DNA of 64,000 nucleotides from assembly GCA_017441945.1 (NCBI GenBank), contig JAFSBG010000067.1, positions 22,103 through 86,102 on the forward strand, in the 5' to 3' direction. A program made the position numbers and the translations under genes. Below are positions 32,035-40,936 of the stretch, in pieces. This DNA comes from Clostridia bacterium. Lineage in GTDB: Bacteria; Bacillota; Clostridia; Oscillospirales; Butyricicoccaceae. Each line of letters starts with the position of its first letter. Position 1 is the stretch's first letter. The notes under the pieces were generated by a model. The model was not told the DNA's origin, ran no database searches, and saw nothing but the letters and a program-made list of their open reading frames with translations.

Positions 32035-33234
32035 TTATCTGTAATATTTATAATACTTTACATAGTGGCTGTAATGGGAGCGGAGCAGATATTTCATGCG
32101 CTTAGGCGACATATCGCCCTTCATAAAGAGAGGATTCTTCATCTTGCCTTCGGAAACCAGTCTCTTGAGCTCAGGCACATAGCTCTTGTCCTTGACATAT
32201 GTGTATGCAACGCCCATCGGAAGCACTGTCCACAGAGAATCGTGGTCGGCTGTGATGTAGTCATTCTTCACATCGTGAATGAACTCATCGCAGAGGTACT
32301 TTGCGATATTTAAGCCGCCGCCTGTGACATAGTAGTTGTTTCTGCCCTGTCTGCAGTTGGCTTCAAAAATCTTGATCTTGCCGTCGCGGCTGTCGTACTT
32401 CATGTCAAACTGAGCAAAGCCAACATAGTCGATAGCTTCGAGGAAGTTTCTGATTTTCTGGGACAATTCCTCGTCCTTACAGGACATGATGATGGATGTA
32501 TTGCCGATGCCGTGCGGTGTGTGCTCTTCCAGCAGCGGATGGCCCATCGCTGTGAAAATTGTGCGGTGATCCTTGCCGGAGAATGTTGTCATAACGCGCA
32601 TAAAGCTGTCGTCACCCGGAATTGTATCCTGCAAAATAAGGGCGTCACTATAGCCTGCAGCATAGATTTCCTTGATTACCGAGTTGACCTCTTCGAGAGT
32701 GTCCAGCTTGTAAACCTTTTTCTGTGTGTCAAATGGATTGTGCCAGTAGTCAACGCCGTCACTTGGCTTTAAGATTACAGGGAAATCGAAAGGAAGCTCA
32801 GTCAGCTCGCCCATATCCTGTGTGTAAATGAGAGTTTCAGGGTATGGCAGGCCGTATTTTTCAGCCATTTCATAGAAATCGCGCTTTCTGATAAGCTTAT
32901 CCATAAGCTCCTTTGGAATATATGGCACGATTACGTTTTCAGGGTATTCCTCGCGGTGTGTGATGATCTGCTCCACATAATTGTCGCCACAGCCCACAAG
33001 AAGCACAGGCATTTTTGCGTGCTTCTTTGCGTATTCCAGCACTTTTGGAAGGAAAACATGAGGAAGGTCTATCTCAGGGTCTGTTGTGAGATTGCAGATT
33101 TTGGAGTTTCCGCAAGGGCCGTAAGTCGTCTTGCAGAAAACATCGGAAATAATGCCTGCGTATTCATAGAATGCGCGGGCAACGCTGTATGTGTTGATGT
33201 CGTTGCCAAACAGGGCAACCTTGAACTTTTTCAT
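32035..33234 (-). CDS. ATP-grasp carboxylate-amine ligase, D-aspartate-ligase-like
   Basis: About 399 residues from the ATG at 33234 (AAGGAGAATCACATAT site). It begins KKFKVALFGNDINTYSVARA, similar to the start of enterococcal D-aspartate ligase (Aslfm), and has ATP-grasp elements PVILKPSDGVDYW, DALILQDTIPGDDSFMR and KIFEANCRQGRNNYY. Aslfm links D-Asp to the lysine of the peptidoglycan stem peptide. Its neighbours are a FemAB transferase and Mur ligases, so a cell-wall cross-bridge role is likely, though the amino acid used cannot be read from sequence. Confidence 0.8.
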   Translation of the reverse strand: MKKFKVALFGNDINTYSVARAFYEYAGIISDVFCKTTYGPCGNSKICNLTTDPEIDLPHVFLPKVLEYAKKHAKMPVLLVGCGDNYVEQIITHREEYPENVIVPYIPKELMDKLIRKRDFYEMAEKYGLPYPETLIYTQDMGELTELPFDFPVILKPSDGVDYWHNPFDTQKKVYKLDTLEEVNSVIKEIYAAGYSDALILQDTIPGDDSFMRVMTTFSGKDHRTIFTAMGHPLLEEHTPHGIGNTSIIMSCKDEELSQKIRNFLEAIDYVGFAQFDMKYDSRDGKIKIFEANCRQGRNNYYVTGGGLNIAKYLCDEFIHDVKNDYITADHDSLWTVLPMGVAYTYVKDKSYVPELKRLVSEGKMKNPLFMKGDMSPKRMKYLLRSHYSHYVKYYKYYR

Positions 33235-33256
33235 ATATGTGATTCTCCTTTGGAAA

Positions 33257-33334
33257 ACGCACAAAGTGCGTTTTATCGGCGTTTTACGCCGTATGTCATC
33301 AAGGCGTAGCCTTGTATGTAATCAATAATTATTG
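33257..33334. repeat. Array of four hairpins with constant TATGTNAT linker
   Basis: ACGCAC-AAA-GTGCGT (33257-33271), CGGCGT-TTT-ACGCCG (33277-33291), CAAGGC-GTA-GCCTTG (33300-33314) and CAATAATTATTG (33323-33334). The last three have a 23-base period and are separated by TATGTCATC or TATGTAATC. Four different stems share one linker. Lies between the serine hydrolase stop and the ATP-grasp start, in the mRNA of the cluster. Confidence 0.75.
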
Positions 33335-33346
33335 TATGTAATTATC

Positions 33347-34822
33347 CTACGCCTTCACAAATTTAATATTATAAGCTCTGCCGCCTGAGAGGGCAAAGCC
33401 GTTTTCGGTGATTTTTATTCTGCACATAGGTGTAGTATATGTATTTTCGGCAAAGTCATAAAGCGGCATATCCCCTTCTTTATAATGGGAAAGGAGCATT
33501 TTGCCCTCATTTTCTGTGATGTAGTAGAAAATATCAAGCTCTTCGCTGTAATATCTGCCGAGAATGTCCTTGTTTACAGGGGCAAGGCTTATTCTGCGTA
33601 AGTCGCCTATGCCTGCGCCTATCTTAAACTTAGGCTTTTCGCCTAAATCAATTCTGTCAACAGTTTCGCCGAGAGCGTAGAGCGAATCCTTTATGTGAAT
33701 GAGCGGATTGCCGTTAAGACAGCCGTTTTTCACCATATAGAATGGATGCGGCTCGTTTATGCCTATATACGCGCCGTCGATTTTATCCACAGGCTGTGAA
33801 CAAATGAACTCGTCGTCATCAGGCAAGCCTAAAACGATGTCGGCAATCTTTTTGCTTGCCACACCCGGAATCGTATTCTGTGTGTTGGCGAAAATCACGA
33901 TGTCAAGGTCGTCGTCAGGATAAATCGCCATATCGGCTCTGTAGCCTGCGTCAACGCCGCCGTGGGTGTAGAGTTTATGGCCCTTGTGCTCCTGAATCAT
34001 CATGCCTCCGCCGTAAATAGAGGTTTCTCCGCTTGTCAGCACGGCAGGAGTGAACATAACATCGAAAATCGCCTTGTCGAAGTGCTGAGGATTCTTGTAT
34101 TCGTCCATCAGCTTTATAAAATCGTGGACATTTGTGTTGAGAGATGTGGCGCCTGCAACGCCGAAATTGAGCGGCTGATTTACATAGCTGCCGCAGCCGT
34201 TGTCAAGATAGCTCTGTGCGCGGTTTTTCACTATGTCCTTGTAGCCCATTTTTATGCAGGTGCTGTCCATGCCGAGAACGTCAAAAATACGCTCCTTCGC
34301 AAACTCATTGAGAGGCTTGCCCGAGATTTTGCGGACGATTTCGGCACAGAGTGTGAAATTGGAGTTGGAGTAAAGATACTGGCTAAGGGGTACAAAGTTC
34401 AGCTCTTTCTGTGTGGAAATGACCTTGAGAAGGTCTTTCTGAGTTATGATATCGTCGATGCGTGTACCGCGGCAGATGAGCAATTCCCACTGGTCACGGA
34501 TACCGCTGACGTTGTTCATACATTGACGTACTGTAACAGGAGTATCAAATGCAATATATTCAGGCAGATATGTGCGTATATCGGCATCTAAATCCACCTT
34601 GCCCTCATTCCACAGAATGAGAAGGGACATTATAGTCACCTGTTTGGAGACCGATGCAACGTGAAAGACAGTCTTGTCTGTGATGTCGATATCGTGCTCC
34701 AATACAGCCTTGCCGTAGCACTTATCGAAGATTATTTCGCCCTTGTGACGGACAAGCACCTGGCCGCCCGGAGCGTTTTCTCTCTGCCAGAGCCTGAAAA
34801 TATTATCTATCTTGCTATACAT
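33347..34822 (-). CDS. Serine hydrolase, class C beta-lactamase/penicillin-binding-protein fold
   Basis: Four hundred and ninety-one residues. VFHVASVSKQVT carries the catalytic SxxK (S57-V-S-K60), YLYSNSNFTLCAEIV carries YSN, and a late KLYTHGGVDAGY stands in the KTG position (HGG). The first 340 residues form this domain and the last 150 form a beta-rich C-terminal extension. No signal peptide, so it acts in the cytoplasm or at the inner face. Relatives include D-Ala-D-Ala peptidases and esterases. Position inside the Mur/Fem cluster suggests processing of stem peptide or a related amide. Confidence 0.88.
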   Translation of the reverse strand: MYSKIDNIFRLWQRENAPGGQVLVRHKGEIIFDKCYGKAVLEHDIDITDKTVFHVASVSKQVTIMSLLILWNEGKVDLDADIRTYLPEYIAFDTPVTVRQCMNNVSGIRDQWELLICRGTRIDDIITQKDLLKVISTQKELNFVPLSQYLYSNSNFTLCAEIVRKISGKPLNEFAKERIFDVLGMDSTCIKMGYKDIVKNRAQSYLDNGCGSYVNQPLNFGVAGATSLNTNVHDFIKLMDEYKNPQHFDKAIFDVMFTPAVLTSGETSIYGGGMMIQEHKGHKLYTHGGVDAGYRADMAIYPDDDLDIVIFANTQNTIPGVASKKIADIVLGLPDDDEFICSQPVDKIDGAYIGINEPHPFYMVKNGCLNGNPLIHIKDSLYALGETVDRIDLGEKPKFKIGAGIGDLRRISLAPVNKDILGRYYSEELDIFYYITENEGKMLLSHYKEGDMPLYDFAENTYTTPMCRIKITENGFALSGGRAYNIKFVKA

Positions 34823-34884
34823 AATAATACTCCTTTCGAGTTTTCACACATGGGGGAAGTTTCCTTCCCCCGATGTGTTTAAGG

Positions 34885-35628
34885 CTATGTTCTTGCCACG
34901 CCGTCGACCGAAAGGATTGTGCCTGAGATATAGCTTGCATTATCCGATGCTAAAAACAGGAACGCATTTGCGATATCTTCGGCTTCACCTGCTCTGCCGA
35001 GCGGAATGGTCTTGATTGTGCGCGCCTTCATGTCGTCAGGGAGATTTGCGAACATATCGGTGTTTGTCACACCGGGCGCCACAGCGTTCACTCTTATTCC
35101 GTAAGGCGCAAGCTCACGGGCAAGAGATTTGGTCAGGCCGTTGACGGCGAATTTCGATGCAGGATATCCGCAGCCTGTCGGCTGACCGTAGAGGGACACC
35201 ATCGAGCTGGTGTTGAGGATTACGCCCTGTTGTCTTTCGCGCATAATAATTGCGGCTGCCTTTGAGCAGTAAAAGACGGCGTTTACATTGAGGTCTATGA
35301 TCTTTTCAAATTCGCTGACCTCCATCGTGAATATGCTGGAGTAGGACGCCATACCTGCGTTGTTTACAAGGATATCGAGAGAGCCGAAACGATTTTTTAC
35401 ATCATTAAAAGCCTTTTCGATAGCATTATAATCTGCAAGGTCAGGCCAGATGCCATAAAGTCTGTCCTCAGGGAAAGTTTCTTTAAGCTTAGCCAGAGCT
35501 TTCTGAGTGCTTTCCTGCTTTGAGCCGCATATCACGACGTTTGCGTTGTTTTCGAGAAATTTAACAGCAGTTGACAATCCGATGCCGCGGGTAGAACCTG
35601 TAATAACAGCAGTTTTTCCTTTTAACAT
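34885..35628 (-). CDS. Short-chain dehydrogenase/reductase (SDR)
   Basis: Two hundred and forty-seven residues, the length of a classical SDR. TGSTRGIG is the cofactor glycine motif near residue 10, NNAGMASYS follows, ILNTSSMVSLYGQP carries the catalytic serine and YPASKFAVN the YxxxK pair. NADP(H) use is suggested by an R after the glycine motif. FabG-like proteins reduce 3-oxo groups. The substrate is unknown. Follows an area of repeats and precedes the serine hydrolase by 62 bases. Confidence 0.88.
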   Translation of the reverse strand: MLKGKTAVITGSTRGIGLSTAVKFLENNANVVICGSKQESTQKALAKLKETFPEDRLYGIWPDLADYNAIEKAFNDVKNRFGSLDILVNNAGMASYSSIFTMEVSEFEKIIDLNVNAVFYCSKAAAIIMRERQQGVILNTSSMVSLYGQPTGCGYPASKFAVNGLTKSLARELAPYGIRVNAVAPGVTNTDMFANLPDDMKARTIKTIPLGRAGEAEDIANAFLFLASDNASYISGTILSVDGVART

Positions 35629-36076
35629 AATATTTTCCTTTCTTCAGCCGCTCTTTTCCCATTAAGAGCTGATGGTGAGTACTTATGAAACTTCCAAAAT
35701 CATAATTCGACTTACCGTAATCATGCATTGCTTTGGCTTGTGATTTTCTGCTGTCAGCCTCAGAAAAAATAAGCCGCGCCACACAGGCATCAGAGAAAAT
35801 AGGGTGGATTGCCGGAGACATCTCCTTTCCGTTAAATTTTTCGGTTTATATCAAAGCCACAAGGCTGTGATATCATTTAGTTTTTGCTTCGCAAACATTA
35901 AGGTGTGATAAGTCACATTTTATGGATGAGAAAAGTGAATCCCTCCACCGCTGACGCGGTCCCCCTCCCTCAAGGTGAATTGACCGAAGGTCAAGAGAGG
36001 GTGGCCTGGGCCATTAGACAAGGGAGGCAGTAATTAGTTTGTAGGGACCGACATCCCTGGCGGTCCGCTTATTTAA
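35629..36076. repeat. Gap with repeats between the SDR and murE genes
   Basis: No convincing gene. A frame copy at 35939-36030 with inner stem ACCGCTGACGCGGT and nested hairpins (TTGACCGAAGGTCAA), then a GTAGGGACCGACATCCCTGGCGGTCC element (36040-36066). The short open frame at 35561-35821 overlaps the SDR and repeats and was rejected. Confidence 0.5.
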
Positions 36077-37591
36077 TTATACTCTTACCTTATCCTTCTT
36101 GCTTATCTTATCGTAAAGGGCGAGGAATGCCTCTGTCAGGTCGACGTCCGATACACAGTCGACATATTCGCCCATACGCTTCTGTCTTGTTTCTCTGCCC
36201 TTTGCTGTGAGCAGAATAATTGCATTGTCGGAGCTTTCAAAGATAGCTCGTCTTATCGCTTCGTTTCTGTCGTCAACAAAATACACCTTGTCGCAGTTGC
36301 GCTCGGCATACTGGGCGATGTCCTCCGAAATTTTACGGACAGGCTCCATGTTAGGGTCCTCTTCTGTAAGATAGATAATATCAGAATTGATGCCTGCCAC
36401 CATACCGAGGTCGCGGCGGCGTGTTATAGCCTTGCCGCCCGGGCAGCCGAAAACCGTTGTGATTTCCCTGCCCTTGTATTCCTCCTTGACAGCCTCGTAA
36501 AGCTTTGTCATGGAGAGGAGATTGTGAGCATAGTCGACGATGACGATTTTCTTGCCGTCTTCTGAGGAGAATACCTCCATGCGTCCCGATGCCTTTGCAT
36601 GAGCAAGACCGTCCTGCATATTCTTGACAGGCATGCCGATTTTCTTGCATATCGCAATAGCGGCGAGAGCATTTTCAACATTGAACTTGCCCGGCATAGC
36701 AAGCTCAAACTGCTCGTCGAAGTCTTTGCACTTTGCCTTGAATTTCAAGGTGAGACCTGTATTTTCAAGGTCATAGCCATAGAGGTCGGCGGATTCTGTA
36801 AAGCCGAAGCTGGAGTATTCATTTCCACTGTTTTTAGCTGTTTCTTCAATACGTTCTGCCATATCCGCATCCATATTATACGCACAGTAATCACTCTGGG
36901 AGAATATTTTCAGCTTTGATGTGAAGTAATCCTCTAAATCCTTATGCTCGATAGGGCTGATGTGGTCCTCGGAAATATTGAGGAAGGCAGAAGCGGCAAA
37001 TCTTAAGCCATAGAGTCTGCCGTACTTGAAAGCCTGAGATGAGCTTTCGATAATGCAGTATTTTCTGCCCGAATTAACGGCGTTTCTCAGGTGACGGAAA
37101 AGGTCAAGACCTTCAGGAGTTGTCATGTGGGATTCAAACTTTTCCACGCCGTCGTCAGTATCGATTGTGGAAATAATAGCCGCAGGCTGTTCATTTAAGT
37201 CTGCCATCCAGCTGTCCAGCATATACTTGAGATAATAGGATGTTGTGGATTTGCCCTTTGTGCCTGTCATTGTGACGAGAGTGATCTCATTCTGCGGATA
37301 GTCATACCAGTGGGCGGCAACAAGGCTCATTGCGGAAATTACATCGCTTACAAGCAGACATGGAATGTCCACATTGTACTGCTTTTCCGAGACATAGCAG
37401 GTTACGCCGTCTTTGATGGCGTTTATGAGATATTCTTCCTTAAAGCCTGCGCCCTTGCAGATGAAGAGGGTATTTGGCTTGATATTTTTCGATGTATAGG
37501 ATACAAATTCCACAGGTACATCAGCTGTAAGCTCATTTAAGAGGAAGCCGTGTTCCTTTAAGGCATTTGCGAATGAAGAAAGCATTTTCAT
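36077..37591 (-). CDS. murE: MurE-like Mur ligase (amino-acid-adding)
   Basis: Five hundred and four residues. MTGTKGKSTTSYYLKY is the P-loop, MTTPEGLDL and CIIESSSQAF follow, and VIVDYAHNLLSM and TVFGCPGGKAITRRRDLG are MurE signatures. Where meso-DAP enzymes have DNPR, this has EEDPNMEP, closer to the DDPN of lysine-type MurE, so the third amino acid may be L-lysine or another one. It starts directly after the FemAB stop (TAA-ATG), so it is coupled. Could be the housekeeping MurE or a specialised paralogue. Confidence 0.82.
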   Translation of the reverse strand: MKMLSSFANALKEHGFLLNELTADVPVEFVSYTSKNIKPNTLFICKGAGFKEEYLINAIKDGVTCYVSEKQYNVDIPCLLVSDVISAMSLVAAHWYDYPQNEITLVTMTGTKGKSTTSYYLKYMLDSWMADLNEQPAAIISTIDTDDGVEKFESHMTTPEGLDLFRHLRNAVNSGRKYCIIESSSQAFKYGRLYGLRFAASAFLNISEDHISPIEHKDLEDYFTSKLKIFSQSDYCAYNMDADMAERIEETAKNSGNEYSSFGFTESADLYGYDLENTGLTLKFKAKCKDFDEQFELAMPGKFNVENALAAIAICKKIGMPVKNMQDGLAHAKASGRMEVFSSEDGKKIVIVDYAHNLLSMTKLYEAVKEEYKGREITTVFGCPGGKAITRRRDLGMVAGINSDIIYLTEEDPNMEPVRKISEDIAQYAERNCDKVYFVDDRNEAIRRAIFESSDNAIILLTAKGRETRQKRMGEYVDCVSDVDLTEAFLALYDKISKKDKVRV

Positions 37592-38668
37592 TTATTTCTT
37601 GTCCCCTTTCAGCTTGACAAAGAGATTGTGACGGACGTTTTTGAATGTTACCATAGCCTTTTCAGCGAGGAAGTATGTCTTTTTGTCGTAGATATCTTCA
37701 ACCATGCCGATGAACTCTGTATAGTCGCCCATAAAGCCTACCTTGAACTTGTAAAGGCCGATCATTGGGTTGTCTTCCGAAAGATTGCCAGGCACACCGC
37801 GGAAGTCATAGATACGGCACTTTCTTTCGAGAGCCCATTTAATCATGCTCCACTGGAGCTGATAGTTAGGCATGAGATTTCTGTGCTCGTTAGCGCTGGC
37901 GCCGTAGAGATACCAGCACTTGTCGCCGTAGCAGATGGCGATAGTAGCGGCGATGCACTTGTCTTCGTGCATTGCCATAAAGAGCTTTGCGTTTTTGCCC
38001 ATATTGTCTAAAACACTCTGGTAATATTCTTTAGTGCGGACGATAAAGCCATCGCGCTGACCTGTGATTGTGATAAGGTCATGGAAGGTTTTCACATCTT
38101 CAGGAGTTGTGCCGATTTTCACAGTAACACCCTTACGAGCCGAAAGACGGATGTTGTAGCGTGTCTTACTGTGGAAGGACTGGAGAAGTTCTTCCTCTGT
38201 CTTGTTTTCAACATTGAGACGGAAAACGAAGCGAGGCTGAAGTCCGCCGTAGTTTTCGATATTTCTTGTTATCTTACAGCCGCATTCCTTGAGAATATCT
38301 TCAAATTCTGTGTCGGAAACTAAAACATCAGGATCTATTTTGAGAACATAGCAGTTGTAGCGCTGAGCGAGGATTTTTGCCTTCTGCAGAAGCTCCTTGA
38401 TAGTCGCCTTGTCGTGGACATCGCAGACAGGGCCGCGTGCGGCGTACATAACGCTTTTGCCGAAGATAGGCAGCTTGCGGATGAGCACCGTCATAACACC
38501 CTTGATTTCGCCGTCACGGTCTGTGGAAACGATGATTTCCTGCTTCCAGTCAGGCTTTACAGGCGCCCAGTCACGGCTCTGCAAAAAGTGTCCCTTAGGA
38601 TGATTTTCTATAAAAGCGTCAACTTTTTTAAGCATTTCTTCTGTCATTTTATGTTGGTATCCTTTCAT
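37592..38668 (-). CDS. FemAB/FemX-type aminoacyl-transferase (lipid II cross-bridge enzyme)
   Basis: Three hundred and fifty-eight residues. FLQSRDWAPVKPDWKQEI is the usual FemABX opening, and the double GNAT-like fold is supported by HSKTRYNIRLSARKGV, CIAATIAICYGDKCWYLYGA and QWSMIKWALERKCRIYDFRG. These enzymes add amino acids from aminoacyl-tRNA to the lipid II side chain. It heads the leftward cluster with MurE. A short basic C-terminus follows. Confidence 0.88.
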   Translation of the reverse strand: MKGYQHKMTEEMLKKVDAFIENHPKGHFLQSRDWAPVKPDWKQEIIVSTDRDGEIKGVMTVLIRKLPIFGKSVMYAARGPVCDVHDKATIKELLQKAKILAQRYNCYVLKIDPDVLVSDTEFEDILKECGCKITRNIENYGGLQPRFVFRLNVENKTEEELLQSFHSKTRYNIRLSARKGVTVKIGTTPEDVKTFHDLITITGQRDGFIVRTKEYYQSVLDNMGKNAKLFMAMHEDKCIAATIAICYGDKCWYLYGASANEHRNLMPNYQLQWSMIKWALERKCRIYDFRGVPGNLSEDNPMIGLYKFKVGFMGDYTEFIGMVEDIYDKKTYFLAEKAMVTFKNVRHNLFVKLKGDKK

Positions 38669-38944
38669 ATGGATTTGTCATACAAAATGTAGGGGCGAGC
38701 ATTGCTCGTCCGTAACGGAGGCATCGCTCCTTTGCTGAAAAAGGGCATACTTCTCCTTATATATTATAATAAAAATTATAGCATAGCTATAGTGTAAAGT
38801 CAAACAAAAAGGGTGGATAAAAACGGTAAAAAAGTGTCAGAAAACGTCGGAAAGTTATCGGTCTGAGATTTGGGCAAAACATACAAATATTTCGCTCGCA
38901 TATATACGATATATACATTTTTTCTATAATAAAGAATAAGTATT
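38669..38944. repeat. Divergent intergenic region
   Basis: Between femAB (left) and buk (right). Holds GTAGGGGCGAGCATTGCTCGTCCG with CGAGCA-T-TGCTCG (38691-38714) and a long AT-rich stretch. The femAB promoter was not resolved. Confidence 0.4.
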
Positions 38945-38974
38945 TGACATTGTAAAGTCATTGATGATAAAATA
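38945..38974 (+). promoter_or_regulatory. Promoter of buk
   Basis: TTGACA (38945-38950) and TAAAAT (38969-38974) with an 18-base spacer, 40 bases before the buk start region. Confidence 0.7.
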
Positions 38975-39013
38975 TAAGAAGACAGTATAAAAATATGAAT
39001 GGAGGAACACCCC

Positions 39014-40072
39014 TTGAAAGTTTTAGTTATAAATCCGGGCGCTACATCTACAAAGCTCTCTCTCTTTGAAGAAGACAAAGATATACTCAATATCAAGATC
39101 CCCCATAATATTGAGGAGCTGAGCGGCTTTGACAGAATTGTCGACCAGCTTCCATACAGAATGGTAAAAATGCAGATGGCTCTTGAAGATGCAGGTGTAT
39201 GGCCTTTAGATGTCGACTGTGTTATCGGCAGAGGCGGTCTTGTACGTGCTGTTCCATCTGGTACATTTGCAATCAATGATAAGGTGCTTGAGGAAATCAC
39301 AGCGGCTAAATACGGCGAACACGCTTCCAATTTAGGTATCCCTATGGCAAAACAGCTTTCCGAAATGTGCGGCGGCATTCCTTGCTATTTCACAAACCCT
39401 GTCTCTGTTGACGAAATGGAAGAAGTTGCAAGAGTTTCCGGCTATAAGGGTATGTACAGAAAGAGCCTGTTCCACGCTCTCAACCATAAGGCGGCGGCTG
39501 AAAAGGCAGCTGAAAAGATGGGCAAGCCTTATGAAGAAACAAAGATGATCGTGGCTCATTTAGGCGGCGGCGTATCTGTCTGCGCACACAAGGACGGTAA
39601 GGTAGTTGACGTATTCAACGTAAAGGACGAAGGTGCATTCGCTCTCGACAGATGCGGCTCCCTCCCTGTCAACGATGTTATCAAGTTCTGCTATGAAAAC
39701 CGTCACGAAAGCCATAAGGTGAAATTCCTGCTCGGTCAGCGCGGCGGCGTTTATTCATATCTCGGCACAACAGACCTTATCGAAATCGAAAAGATGATAG
39801 ATGACGGCAACGAAGAAGCGGCTCTTATTTTTGAAGCTCTGGCATACCAGCTTGCCAAGGATATGGGCGCAATGCACTGCGTGCTTTTGGGCCAGACAGA
39901 AGCTGTTGTTCTCACAGGCGGTATGGCAAACAGCAAAAAGCTTGTTGAGCGCATCCAGCACTATGCAGGACATCTCGCTCAGTTTATCGTGCTTCCTGGC
40001 GAATTTGAAATGGAAGCCATGGCGAAAAATGCCATCAAGGCAACAAAGACAGGCGTTCATCTGGAGTATTAA
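39014..40072 (+). CDS. buk: Butyrate kinase
   Basis: About 352 residues. I start it at the TTG at 39014 (GGAGG 14-18 bases before it); the ATG at 38999 overlaps the Shine-Dalgarno. It opens KVLVINPGATSTKLSLFEED, then HLGGGVSVCAHKDGKVVDV and LTGGMANSKKLV, as in the acetate/butyrate kinase ASKHA family. It converts butyryl-phosphate (or branched/aryl acyl-phosphate) and ADP to acid and ATP. Paired with ptb at 40937, one methyltransferase gene apart. Confidence 0.93.
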   Translation: MKVLVINPGATSTKLSLFEEDKDILNIKIPHNIEELSGFDRIVDQLPYRMVKMQMALEDAGVWPLDVDCVIGRGGLVRAVPSGTFAINDKVLEEITAAKYGEHASNLGIPMAKQLSEMCGGIPCYFTNPVSVDEMEEVARVSGYKGMYRKSLFHALNHKAAAEKAAEKMGKPYEETKMIVAHLGGGVSVCAHKDGKVVDVFNVKDEGAFALDRCGSLPVNDVIKFCYENRHESHKVKFLLGQRGGVYSYLGTTDLIEIEKMIDDGNEEAALIFEALAYQLAKDMGAMHCVLLGQTEAVVLTGGMANSKKLVERIQHYAGHLAQFIVLPGEFEMEAMAKNAIKATKTGVHLEY

Positions 40073-40073
40073 A

Positions 40074-40142
40074 ATTGTAGGGGCGAGCATTGCTCGTCAG
40101 CAAATGAACTTGTAGGGACCGGCGTCCCCGACGGTCCGCTTA
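40074..40142. repeat. Two GTAGGG-type inverted elements
   Basis: GTAGGGGCGAGCATTGCTCG (40077-40096) and GTAGGGACCGGCGTCCCCGACGGTCCG (40110-40136), matching copies at 38691, 58263 and 61661. Confidence 0.6.
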
Positions 40143-40184
40143 TCCGGCATAATTCATCACACCGCTTACCATAAGGAGTACAAA

Positions 40185-40934
40185 ATGTCCTCATTACGCA
40201 ATATTTTCGGCAGTGATGCCGAAAATTATGACCGTTTTCGTCCACGCTATACAAGTGAGCTTTTCGAGTTTATTTCAGCTAATACAAACGGCAGAAAGGC
40301 TCTTGAAATCGGCTCGGGCAGCGGTCAGGCGACAGAGTGGTTTTTAAACCACGATTATTCCGTTACCTGCTGTGAAATAAGCTCCGATTTCTGCGATTTT
40401 CTCAAGGAAAAGTACAAAAATTATCAGATAACAGTTGAAAATCTCCCTTTTGAAGATTTCAAAGGAGAAAATGAAAGCTTCGACCTTATATTTTCGGCAA
40501 CAGCCTTCCATTGGGTGGATAAAGATGCAGGCTTTAAGAAGCTTTATGACCTTTTGAAAAAGGGCGGCACAGCGGCGCTTTTCTGGAATGTGCCTTACGG
40601 CGCTTACGACAATGAAGCTCTCCATAATGACATTCAGAAGGCGTATAATTCTGACCGCAAATGGGAATCTGAGCCTAAGGAAAAATATGGCTTCTGCATG
40701 GAATATCTTGAAAAATATTACTTTGCAGACATTGAAAAGCATATTTTCCGCGGTGTGAGAAAGCTCACTTCGAACGAATATATCTCCCTGCTGGAAACCT
40801 ACTCCGACCATAAGAGCATGGAGAAAAGCAAAAAAGAAGAACTCTATAAAAATATAGCCTCCGCCATAGAAAAACACGGAGGACACATAAATATTCTTGA
40901 CAATATCGAACTATATCTTGCAAGGAGGAAATAA
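40185..40934 (+). CDS. Class I SAM-dependent methyltransferase
   Basis: Two hundred and forty-nine residues. ALEIGSGSGQATEWFL is the SAM-binding motif I, DLIFSATAFHWVDKDAG motif II-like, and LKKGGTAALFWNVPYG a later strand. This Methyltransf_11-type protein resembles ubiquinone/trans-aconitate-type methyltransferases. It lies between buk and ptb, 3 bases before ptb, so it is expressed with them, though its substrate is unclear; it might be a passenger. AAGGAGTACAAA site. Confidence 0.82.
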   Translation: MSSLRNIFGSDAENYDRFRPRYTSELFEFISANTNGRKALEIGSGSGQATEWFLNHDYSVTCCEISSDFCDFLKEKYKNYQITVENLPFEDFKGENESFDLIFSATAFHWVDKDAGFKKLYDLLKKGGTAALFWNVPYGAYDNEALHNDIQKAYNSDRKWESEPKEKYGFCMEYLEKYYFADIEKHIFRGVRKLTSNEYISLLETYSDHKSMEKSKKEELYKNIASAIEKHGGHINILDNIELYLARRK

Positions 40935-40936
40935 AA

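Noticed and set aside
35561..35821. Open frame overlapping the start of the SDR gene
   Set aside because: Overlaps the SDR in another frame, lacks a ribosome-binding site and has no recognisable content.
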